Below are positions 23,298 to 30,647 of a stretch of DNA of 64,000 nucleotides, in pieces. Origin of the DNA: Amycolatopsis lexingtonensis (GTDB lineage: Bacteria > Actinomycetota > Actinomycetes > Mycobacteriales > Pseudonocardiaceae); NCBI RefSeq assembly GCF_014873755.1, contig NZ_JADBEG010000001.1, positions 5,191,501-5,255,500 on the forward strand, given 5' to 3'. The notes under the pieces were generated by a model. That model did no database searches and was not told the DNA's origin. It saw only the letters and a program-made list of their open reading frames with translations. Within the stretch, counting starts at the first letter, position 1, and every line of letters starts with the position of its first letter. Both the position numbers and the translations under genes were made by a program.

Positions 23298-24752
23298 GTG
23301 ACTACCGACGATTCCGGCACGCCTCGGATCATCCAGGGTGGCATGGGGGTGGCGATCTCGTCCTGGCCGCTGGCCAGAGCGGTGTCCCGGACCGGCCAAC
23401 TGGGAGTCGTCTCGGGCACCGCTCTCGAAATCGTGTGCGCACGCCGGCTGCAGCAAGGCGACCCCGGCGGCCACGTCCGCCGTGCGCTGGCGCACTTCCC
23501 CCTGCCCGGAGCCGCCGACCGGATACTGCGCACCTACTACGTCCCGGACGGCAAAACCCCGCGGGCCGGGTACCGGCCGGTGCCGCGGTTCACCCTGAAC
23601 CCGTCGGCCGCACTGCGGGAGCTCACCATCGCAGCGAACTTCGTCGAGGTGTTCCTGGCCAAGGAAAACCACGACGGGCCGGTCGGGATCAACTACCTGC
23701 GCAAGATCGAACTGCCGATCCCGTTCGCCTGCTACGGCGCGATGCTGGCCGGTGTCGACCACGTGCTGATGGGCGCCGGCAACCCCGCCGACCTGCCCCT
23801 CCTCCTGGACCGCCTGGCCCGCCACGAACCGGTCACCCTGCCGGTCCGGGTCCAGGGCGCCACCTCGGCCGACGGCGACTTCGCCATCCACTTCGACCCG
23901 CGGGACCTCGCCATCGACGACCGGCCGGTGCTGCGCCGGCCACGCTTCGACGCGATCGTGGCCTCGGTCGACCTCGCCACCGCGCTGGCCGCCGATCCCA
24001 CCACGCGGCCCGACGGATTCGTGGTCGAGGGCCACTCCGCCGGCGGTCACAACGCACCGCCCCGCGGACCACGCCGGCTCGACGCACAGGGGCAACCCCT
24101 CTACGACGACCGGGACATCGTGGAACCACGGCAAATGGCCGGCATCGGCCTGCCGTTCTGGATGGCCGGCTCGTACGGCACTCCGTCCGGCCTCACCGAC
24201 GCGCTGGCCGGCGGCGCGGCCGGAGTGCAGGTCGGCACCGCGTTCGCCCTGTGCCGCGAGTCCGGCATGGCCGACGAGTACAAGTACCGCCTGCTCGACC
24301 AGGCGGCCCGAGGACAGGTCGACGTCCGCACCGACGCCCGCGTTTCACCCACCGGCTTCCCGTTCAAGGTCGCCCAGCTGGCGGGCACCCTCTCCGACGA
24401 ACAGGTCTACGCCGACCGGCAGCGCGTCTGCGACCTCGGCGTGCTGCGTTCCGCCTACCGCAAACCCGACGGCACGATCGGCTACCGGTGCCCGTCCGAA
24501 CCCACGGCGGTCTACCAACGCCACGGCGGACGACCGGCGAACACCGTCGGCCGGCGCTGCTTGTGCAACGCACTGCTGGCCACCGCCGATTTCGCCCAGC
24601 AACGTCCCAGTGGCTACACCGAGCCCGCGATCGTCACCACCGGCGCCGATTACACCGCGGTACACGACCTCATCGCGCAGCTGCCCGCCGGCGACCGCAC
24701 CTACACCGCCCAGGCTGTTGTCAGCTATCTGCTCGGCGACCAAACACTGTGA
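23298..24752 (+). CDS. nitronate monooxygenase-family FMN protein
   Basis: A 484-aa TIM-barrel flavoprotein. PRIIQGGMGVAISSWPLARAVSRTGQLGVVSGTAL (about 9-43) is the N-terminal phosphate/FMN region; VVEGHSAGGHNAP carries the His-x7-type catalytic segment, and MAGSYGTPSGLTDALAGGAAGVQVGTAFALCRESGM the second FMN-phosphate site. Longer than the usual 320-380 aa, with an extended C-terminus that has several Cys. Family members oxidise nitronates or act as enoyl reductases. GAGGAG precedes the GTG. It is the only gene between the two 452-bp repeats and lies opposite in strand to rlmN. Confidence 0.85.
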   Translation: MTTDDSGTPRIIQGGMGVAISSWPLARAVSRTGQLGVVSGTALEIVCARRLQQGDPGGHVRRALAHFPLPGAADRILRTYYVPDGKTPRAGYRPVPRFTLNPSAALRELTIAANFVEVFLAKENHDGPVGINYLRKIELPIPFACYGAMLAGVDHVLMGAGNPADLPLLLDRLARHEPVTLPVRVQGATSADGDFAIHFDPRDLAIDDRPVLRRPRFDAIVASVDLATALAADPTTRPDGFVVEGHSAGGHNAPPRGPRRLDAQGQPLYDDRDIVEPRQMAGIGLPFWMAGSYGTPSGLTDALAGGAAGVQVGTAFALCRESGMADEYKYRLLDQAARGQVDVRTDARVSPTGFPFKVAQLAGTLSDEQVYADRQRVCDLGVLRSAYRKPDGTIGYRCPSEPTAVYQRHGGRPANTVGRRCLCNALLATADFAQQRPSGYTEPAIVTTGADYTAVHDLIAQLPAGDRTYTAQAVVSYLLGDQTL

Positions 24753-24841
24753 CGCAGTCCGCTGATCGGTCGGCTTTCGAGCTGTTCGGGTCCCGCGCCA
24801 ACGAAGTCACTGACGCACGCCTCGGACGGCTGGTTCGATGA

Positions 24842-25108
24842 TCAGCGGTCAAGCCACGGCGCGAGCAGCTTCTCCAGGTCAGCATCCGACAGCGCCCGCG
24901 GCCCACCGTGGAACTCGTGCCACCGCGACGCGTCGCACGCCGCCGTGTACTCCACCTCGAACGCCCGCATCAGCACGTACATGAACGTCACCGAGCTGAA
25001 CCGCTCACCCAGCAACGTCCGCGCCTCACGGGCGACGTCCGTGGCGCCGGTGAAGTCCGCGAGCCGAAGCTCCTCCGCAGCCGGGTCCAGCAGGCTGGGG
25101 GCATACAT
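24842..25108 (-). CDS. 88-aa protein of unknown function, copy B
   Basis: Same protein as copy A with Thr55, Ser61 and Asp87. It lies 32 nt downstream of the rlmN stop on the same strand and is probably co-transcribed. Upstream of its ATG is a five-codon mini-ORF (ATGGAGTGTTTGTCGTGA) whose stop overlaps the start as TGATG; its GGAG may serve as the ribosome site. An in-frame GTG just before the ATG is an alternative start. Function unknown. Confidence 0.72.
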   Translation of the reverse strand: MYAPSLLDPAAEELRLADFTGATDVAREARTLLGERFSSVTFMYVLMRAFEVEYTAACDASRWHEFHGGPRALSDADLEKLLAPWLDR

Positions 25109-25293
25109 CACGACAAACACTCCATCACTGAAAGGAAAACTCAGCCTTCGGCGGCGAGCTGACCGCAAGCCGCGGCGATCTCCTGGCCGCGCGTGTCACG
25201 CACCGTGCACGCTACTCCGCCGGCGTTGACCAGCCGCACGAACTCCCGCTCCACCGGCTTCGGCGACGCATCCCACTTCGAACCCGGCGTCGG
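24842..25293. repeat. direct repeat copy B (452 bp), original rlmN 3' end plus small gene
   Basis: The counterpart of 22649-23100 and continuous with the complete rlmN gene, so presumably the ancestral copy. The identical core here is 24975-25127. Confidence 0.92.
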
Positions 25294-26247
25294 GTTCAAG
25301 GGGATGACATTGACGTGGACCAGCTGGCCCAGGTGCTTGCGCAGCCGCTTCGCGAGCAGCTCGGCCCGCCACGGCTGGTCGTTGATGTCCCGGATCAGGG
25401 CGTACTCGATCGAGACCCGACGACCAGAAGTATCGGCGTAGTACCGCGCGGCGGAGAGCACCTCATCGACCGACCAGCGCTCGTTCACCGGCACCAGCGT
25501 GTCCCGCAGCTCGTCGTCCGGCGTGTGCAACGACACCGCCAGCCGAACCTGCATCTTCTCATCGGCCAGCTTCCGGATCGCCGGCGCCAGCCCCACGGTC
25601 GACACCGTCACCGACCGCTGCCCGATCCCCAGCCCACCCGGCGCCGGATCCGTGATCCGCCGGACCGCGGCCACCACGCGCTTGTAGTTGGCCAGCGGCT
25701 CGCCCATCCCCATGAAGACGATGTTCGACAGCCGTCCGGGGCCGCCCGGCATCGTGCCGTCGCGCATGACCGCCGCCGCCGAGCGGACCTGGTCGACGAT
25801 CTCCGCCGTCGACAGGTTTCGATCAAGCCCGCCCTGGCCAGTCGCGCAGAACGGGCAGGCCATGCCGCAGCCCGCCTGGCTCGAGATGCACAGGGTCGCG
25901 CGGTCCGGGTAGCGCATCAGGACGCTCTCCAGCAGCGTGCCGTCGTGCGCCCGCCACAGCGTCTTGCGCGTCGCGCCGTTGTCGGCCGCCAACGCGCGGA
26001 CCTCGGTCAGCAGCGTCGGCATCAGGTCGGCGACCAGCTTTTCGCGGGACGCCGCCGGGATGTCCGTCATCTCCGCCGGGTCGACCGTGAGACGGGAGAA
26101 GTAGTGGTTCGACAGCTGCTTCGCCCGGAACGGCTTCTCCCCCAGCTCGGCCACGGCGGCGGCGCGCTCGGCCACCGAAAGGTCGGCGAGGTGGCGCGGC
26201 GGGAGGCCGCGCTTGGGGGCGTCGAAAACGAGGGGGAGGGCAGTCAT
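25141..26247 (-). CDS. rlmN: dual-specificity RNA methyltransferase RlmN
   Basis: A 368-aa radical-SAM enzyme that methylates C2 of A2503 in 23S rRNA and A37 of some tRNAs. The 4Fe-4S cysteines are Cys127, Cys131 and Cys134 in CGMACPFC; the methyl-carrying Cys is Cys347 in [12 protein letters not shown], and [11 protein letters not shown] is the SAM-binding GGE-like region. Length is normal. In Mycobacterium it follows cdsA; here about 15 kb of other genes lie between. Its 3' end is the source of the duplicated segment. Confidence 0.95.
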   Translation of the reverse strand: MTALPLVFDAPKRGLPPRHLADLSVAERAAAVAELGEKPFRAKQLSNHYFSRLTVDPAEMTDIPAASREKLVADLMPTLLTEVRALAADNGATRKTLWRAHDGTLLESVLMRYPDRATLCISSQAGCGMACPFCATGQGGLDRNLSTAEIVDQVRSAAAVMRDGTMPGGPGRLSNIVFMGMGEPLANYKRVVAAVRRITDPAPGGLGIGQRSVTVSTVGLAPAIRKLADEKMQVRLAVSLHTPDDELRDTLVPVNERWSVDEVLSAARYYADTSGRRVSIEYALIRDINDQPWRAELLAKRLRKHLGQLVHVNVIPLNPTPGSKWDASPKPVEREFVRLVNAGGVACTVRDTRGQEIAAACGQLAAEG

Positions 26248-26329
26248 AACCGGTTAAGTGTCCCACGCCCCCGAAACCCCCGCCCGGCCCGCCCCGGCCG
26301 GGTGTCCGCCGGGTCACACCCCAGCTCGG

Positions 26330-26335
26330 TAGCCT
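26330..26335 (+). promoter_or_regulatory. -10 element of the SUKH/LRR gene
   Basis: TAGCCT ends 6 nt before the ATG at 26342 and no Shine-Dalgarno sequence is present, predicting a leaderless message. Confidence 0.45.
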
Positions 26336-26341
26336 CTCGGC

Positions 26342-27931
26342 ATGAATCCGGGGGAAAGCGACGCCGGCATCGCCGAGGCGATGGCCGAAGCCCTGCGCGC
26401 GGGCGCGGGAGCCGGCTGGACGAACGCCACGCTCCAGCTGCGGCACACCGGCGGGTCCGTCTCGTGCACGGCGTGGAGTGACGTGCGGGACTCCCTTCGC
26501 GTCGACTACACGTCGATCGCGAGGCGGCTGTTCGAGCTGCCGCCCGCCGTGCTGGAAGTGCGGCTCGACGTCGCGGGGACCTACAGCTTCACCGCCCGGC
26601 CGGACCTCACGGCCGTCTCGCCGGGGCAGCTCGTCTTCGACCCGGACTTCCGCTATCCCGGGCACCCTCTGCCGGGGCTGCCGCGCCCGGCGGCCGCCGA
26701 ACCGACCGGCGCGCCGACGGATCCCCGGGTGCGCGCCGAGGTCTTCCGGCTCACCGGCCAGTACGCGGAGGCCTACACCCGCATCAAAGGCACGGCTCCC
26801 CCGTGGCCCGCGGGGAAGACCGAAGCGGAGCTGGCCGGCGCCGAGGCGCGCATGGGCGTCCGGCTGCCCGAGGACCTGCGGGCGCTGTACCTGGTGGCGG
26901 ACGGCGATCCCCGGGAGACCGGCCTGCTCGGGCCCTACTCCCACGACCCGCTGGAGCGCGTCGTCGACAACTACCTCGAGGGCGCACCCGGTTCTTACGG
27001 CTGGGAAGACGCGCTGGACGACGACGGCGTCGTGTTCGAGACCGTGCCCTTCGGCCACGTGAAGCGCCTGTCGCGCAACGACTGGTGGATCACCTTCGGC
27101 GGGGACCGGGCGATGAACTACCTCGCGGTGGACGTCGACCCCGCCGCGCGGGGGCACGCGGGCCAGGTCCTCGAGTACGGCCGCGACATCTACGGCCCGC
27201 TGCGCTACGTGGCGACGTCGATCACCGCCATGCTGACCGAAGTCGTGACAGCGCTGCGGGCCGGGCGCTTCGACGACCCGGGCGGGCAGTACCTGGTCGC
27301 GGAGACGGATCTCCGCGACGCCGCCGAGCGGTCGTACAACGAGGTGGTCTCGAAGGCGGCCGAGCTGGACCTGCCGTCGGTGGTGGCCGGGCTGCCCGGC
27401 CGGGAGCTGGTGCAGGAGGTCTACCTGAACGACGCCGCCGACGTCGACCTGGCCGTGTTCGCCCCGCTGACGTCGTTGCGGCGGCTGAGCGTCAACCGCG
27501 CCGCCGCCGTCACCGCGTCCGTCGGCGGCCTCGGCGCGCTGGAATCGGTGCAGCTCGAGGCCGGAAGCGCCGACCTCGCCGGGCTCGCCGCGCACCCGGT
27601 GCTGTGGGACCTGCAGCTGGAAGGCGTTCAGGAACCGCTCGACCTGGGGGTGCTGCGCACGCTGCCCCGGCTGGCGAGGCTGCACCTCGCCGGCTCGACG
27701 GTGCCGGACCTCGGCCAGGTCGCCGATCTCCCCGGCCTGCGCGTGCTGGGGCTCGACGCCGGGCAGGTCCGCCGGCTGCTCGACCTCGGCCGTCCCCTGC
27801 CCCGCCTCGCGGCGCTGTTCGTCTCCGGGCGGACGACGCTGCCGGAGATGGCCGAGCTGCGGTCCGCGCTCGGAGCCGGCCGGGCGGGCCCGGTGACCGA
27901 GTTCTCGGCCGTGCTGCCCGGGCGTCACTGA
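26342..27931 (+). CDS. SMI1/KNR4 (SUKH)-domain protein with leucine-rich C-terminus
   Basis: A 529-aa cytoplasmic protein in three parts. Residues 1-110 are an immunity-like alpha/beta region. About 155-310 is a SUKH domain (AELAGAEARMGVRLPEDLRALYLVADGD, then YGWED and NDWWITFGGDRAMNYLAVDVDP). About 350-525 are irregular leucine-rich repeats (LTSLRRLSVNRAAA, LESVQLEAGSADL, LWDLQLEGVQEP, LARLHLAGSTVP, LRVLGLDAGQV). SUKH proteins are common immunity proteins against polymorphic nuclease or deaminase toxins, but no toxin gene is adjacent; housekeeping SMI1/KNR4 roles are also possible. Confidence 0.8.
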   Translation: MNPGESDAGIAEAMAEALRAGAGAGWTNATLQLRHTGGSVSCTAWSDVRDSLRVDYTSIARRLFELPPAVLEVRLDVAGTYSFTARPDLTAVSPGQLVFDPDFRYPGHPLPGLPRPAAAEPTGAPTDPRVRAEVFRLTGQYAEAYTRIKGTAPPWPAGKTEAELAGAEARMGVRLPEDLRALYLVADGDPRETGLLGPYSHDPLERVVDNYLEGAPGSYGWEDALDDDGVVFETVPFGHVKRLSRNDWWITFGGDRAMNYLAVDVDPAARGHAGQVLEYGRDIYGPLRYVATSITAMLTEVVTALRAGRFDDPGGQYLVAETDLRDAAERSYNEVVSKAAELDLPSVVAGLPGRELVQEVYLNDAADVDLAVFAPLTSLRRLSVNRAAAVTASVGGLGALESVQLEAGSADLAGLAAHPVLWDLQLEGVQEPLDLGVLRTLPRLARLHLAGSTVPDLGQVADLPGLRVLGLDAGQVRRLLDLGRPLPRLAALFVSGRTTLPEMAELRSALGAGRAGPVTEFSAVLPGRH

Positions 27932-27940
27932 CGACGTGCT

Positions 27941-28660
27941 TCACATCGCGCCTTGCGCCGCGACCAGCCGCGTCATGTGCGGTGACGGGCGCACGCCCAG
28001 CTCGCGGTGCAGCAGCGCCCGGTAGTGCTGGTAGTGCCGCAGCGCCGAGCCGCCGTTGCCCTGGGCCAGGTGGGCCGCGATCACCGTGCGGTGAGCGCTT
28101 TCCCGGACCGGGTCGATGCCGATCGCCGTGAACGCCGCTTCCAGCGCGGCCAGGTGCGCGCCGGCCGTGATCAGGTGCTGGGCGATCGCTTCCAGCGCGT
28201 GCAGGCGGACCTGCTCCCAGCGCTGCCGTTCCGGGGCCAGCCAGTCCTCGGTCCAGTCGGGCAGCAGGTCGCGGGACAGCGCGTCGACGAGCCCCTCCGG
28301 CGCCGGGCGGGCCGAAGCGCCGACGACGTGGTGGGCCGCGTCGAGCGCACCGCGGAAGTCGACCGGGAGCGCCGGGGCCAGCCGCAGGTGGTCGACCGGG
28401 GTCTCGACGACCGGGGCGGCCGTGGAGCGCCGGACGTGCCACAGCGCCTGGCGCAGGTTGGCCGCCGCGCGCTGGCGGCGGCTCTCCGGCCACAGCCGCT
28501 CGGCCGCCGCGTTGCGGTTCACCGCGGCGCCGTCGCGTACTGCCAGGAACGCCAGCAGGCGCTGCGCCGCCCGCGGCAGCGCGATCCGCTCGCCGCCGTC
28601 CAGCAGCTCGAACCGGCCCAGCAGCACCAATTCCACGCCGGGTCTGTCGCCCTCGTCCAT
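27941..28660 (-). CDS. BTAD/SARP-like transcriptional regulator
   Basis: A 239-aa regulator made only of an OmpR-type winged HTH (about 10-90, VLLGRFELLDGGERIALPRAAQRLLAFLAV) and a BTAD helical domain (about 100-235, DFRGALDAA, LLPDWTEDWLAPERQRWEQVRLHALEAIA, DPVRESAHRTVIAAHLAQGN). This minimal layout is that of DnrI-type SARP activators. GAGGGG lies before the ATG. It is divergent from the 312-aa unknown gene and may activate it or a distant cluster. Confidence 0.85.
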   Translation of the reverse strand: MDEGDRPGVELVLLGRFELLDGGERIALPRAAQRLLAFLAVRDGAAVNRNAAAERLWPESRRQRAAANLRQALWHVRRSTAAPVVETPVDHLRLAPALPVDFRGALDAAHHVVGASARPAPEGLVDALSRDLLPDWTEDWLAPERQRWEQVRLHALEAIAQHLITAGAHLAALEAAFTAIGIDPVRESAHRTVIAAHLAQGNGGSALRHYQHYRALLHRELGVRPSPHMTRLVAAQGAM

Positions 28661-29031
28661 CGCGGTCCCCTCGTCTGGCGCCGGCGTCGTTCGCCGGTCT
28701 CCGAGCATGGCACCGGCGGTGTCTCCGGGGCGTCTCGCCGCCCTCTCACGCCGCGTCCGGACCGCCGTGCCCGCGCCGGCGCCCCTCAGTCGTGCGCGGG
28801 CTTGACTGGTCACCCGGACGGGACCGGGCCGCGACGGCGCGTCGCCGGACTCCCCGGGGAACGCGCGCCCCGGGTCGCCAATGGCCCAACGGCACTGGTC
28901 CGCCCCGGTTTAGCCCATCGTGTGACGCCCGACGGCGCGCGGCACGCGGAACCGACGTCCGCGCGACGGCGACCCCGGAAGGTCGGTGCCGAGGGCCGCA
29001 CCGGCCCAGCCCGAACCGAGGAGCGGAAACC
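28661..29031. other. 371-bp divergent intergenic region
   Basis: Holds the upstream regions of the BTAD regulator and the 312-aa protein. A TTGACT at 28802-28807 has no matching -10. GAGGAG before 29032 is the ribosome site. SARP activators bind direct heptameric repeats near -35, but I cannot point to clear ones. No convincing ORF, RNA or repeat is seen. Confidence 0.5.
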
Positions 29032-29970
29032 ATGACGGACGGACAGCTCAAGAGCGTCGACATCCAGATCGCCGCGGAGGACCTGGAGACCCTGAAGAAG
29101 AACGGCTACCAGCTGTGCTTCGCGAAGAAGGTGAACGACACCTACAACGTGGTGTGGGAGTCGGCCGACAAGTACCTCGCCGACAACACCTTCTCGTGGC
29201 AGCCGCTGTACGAGCTGTTCGGCAGCAACAAGTTCGAGAGCAGCGTCGGCGTGAAGGTCTCGACGAACCGGGTCTCGATCGGCCTGGGTGACGAGTCGGT
29301 GCTGGACTCGAGCGGCGTGCTCGGGGAGTCCTCCTCGGGCGGCCCGGCGACCGGCATCACGCTGGTCAACGACTACGGCACGATCCACCCCGGGCTGTGC
29401 GCGTTCTCGACCAACCTCGACGGCAGCACGTCGACCAGCCCGATCTACGTGGCCGAGAAGGCCATCGTCACCGGCTCGGACGTGCTGACCCCAGTGGAGT
29501 GCGTGCAGGTCTGGTTCGAGCAGAACGTCACCACCAGCACGATGTTCAGCACCGCGCGGTCCAACGCGATCGAGATCGACCTCACCGAGGTGAACTCGGC
29601 GGCCCGGCTCTACAGCAAGGGCGAGTGGACGACGCCGCGGGTGAGTTCGCTCTACGTCGACACGAAGGCGATCGTGACCATCATCGCGGCGCTGACCGCG
29701 GCGGTCAGTGTCCAGCAGCTCCTGGCCAAGATCACCTCGAAGCTCACCGGGGTGTACCAGGACATCCAGGTCGACGTGAAGGCGGCGGGCGGAAACAGCG
29801 TCAGCATCGTGTACTCCGAGAAGCCGAAGCTCTCCGCGATCCGGGGGAACCAGACGCGACTGCTGCTGCGGAACCCGGCCGTCGTCGACCAGCTCGCCGG
29901 GTTCACGCTCGAGGCGTTCGCGCAGCTGAACGCCGGCTACGTCTCGCTCACCGCGACGGCGGCCGCCTGA
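29032..29970 (+). CDS. unknown 312-aa protein
   Basis: A 312-aa protein of unrecognised family: it begins TDGQLKSVDIQIAAEDLETLKKNGYQ, has a Ser/Thr/Val-rich predicted beta-rich middle (VGVKVSTNRVSIGLG, GITLVNDYGTIHPGLCAFSTNL, VECVQVWFEQNVTTSTMF), a hydrophobic helix near 222-240 (AIVTIIAALTAAVSVQQLLAKI) and ends VSLTATAAA. No N-terminal signal peptide. The strand-rich style with one hydrophobic hairpin could suit a pore-forming or self-assembling protein, but that is only a guess. A strong GAGGAG site suggests high expression. The divergent BTAD gene may regulate it. Confidence 0.8.
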   Translation: MTDGQLKSVDIQIAAEDLETLKKNGYQLCFAKKVNDTYNVVWESADKYLADNTFSWQPLYELFGSNKFESSVGVKVSTNRVSIGLGDESVLDSSGVLGESSSGGPATGITLVNDYGTIHPGLCAFSTNLDGSTSTSPIYVAEKAIVTGSDVLTPVECVQVWFEQNVTTSTMFSTARSNAIEIDLTEVNSAARLYSKGEWTTPRVSSLYVDTKAIVTIIAALTAAVSVQQLLAKITSKLTGVYQDIQVDVKAAGGNSVSIVYSEKPKLSAIRGNQTRLLLRNPAVVDQLAGFTLEAFAQLNAGYVSLTATAAA

Positions 29971-30050
29971 TCCGCGGCGCACGGGCGGCCTTTACGGTGA
30001 AACCGGACGGGCCGCCCGGGCGTCCGAGGTCCGACGAAAGAGGTGAGCCC

Positions 30051-30647
30051 GTGTCCTTCCGGCACAGCGTCCTGGTCCTCGTGGCGCTCTTGAGCGCCGC
30101 GGCCTGCAGCACATCGACCGCGGGGCAGGCCCAGCCCGTCCCGACGGTGACGGCGGCCGCGGGGCCGCAAGCGGTCGTCGGGACCATGCGCGTGACGTTG
30201 CCGGTGGGCGCGACCTACACCGAGCACAGCCAGGACGGCCTGCTCGACGGCTGTGTCGCCGAAGGCACCACGGTCTGCGAAGCGCGGCTGCTGGACCTGC
30301 GCGAAGCGACGTCGGACCCGAACGCGCCGATCAACCTGCCGAGCGCGAAGCGGCCCTTCGGCTGGTACACCGGCACGGACGTGCCGACGTGCATCACGGC
30401 CGCGTCGCCGCCCGGGGAGGCCGCCGAAGCGACCGGCAGCAACCTCCTCGAGTCCGGCTTCAAGCCGATCGGGCCGAAGAAGGCCGAGTACGGCCGGTGG
30501 GCGGTCACCTGCAAGGACGAGACGCAGAACAACCAGGTCCGGATGTGGTGGCTGCCGACGAGCAAGATCCTCGTCGTTCAGTACGGGGCCTTCCCCGGCT
30601 GGGACCAGAAGATGGACACCCTCCTCGCCGGCGCCACCTTCGCTTAG
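30051..30647 (+). CDS. secreted lipoprotein of unknown function
   Basis: A 198-aa protein with a Sec signal and lipobox: SFRHSVLVLVALLSAAAC with the lipidated Cys at 19, then a Ser/Thr/Pro linker. The mature part has four further Cys (DGCVAEGTTVCEA, PTCITAA, VTCKDE), probably two disulfides, and is Trp-rich near VRMWWLPTSK. No family recognised. AAAGAGGTGA precedes the GTG. Its stop overlaps the PDH gene stop by TTAG. Confidence 0.8.
   Translation: MSFRHSVLVLVALLSAAACSTSTAGQAQPVPTVTAAAGPQAVVGTMRVTLPVGATYTEHSQDGLLDGCVAEGTTVCEARLLDLREATSDPNAPINLPSAKRPFGWYTGTDVPTCITAASPPGEAAEATGSNLLESGFKPIGPKKAEYGRWAVTCKDETQNNQVRMWWLPTSKILVVQYGAFPGWDQKMDTLLAGATFA

Noticed and set aside
22649..25293. A composite transposon around the nitronate monooxygenase
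   Set aside because: The repeats are rlmN/small-gene sequence, with no transposase and no terminal inverted repeats.
28802..28807. TTGACT as a -35 for the 312-aa protein gene
   Set aside because: No -10 at 16-19 bp and it lies about 225 bp before the start.
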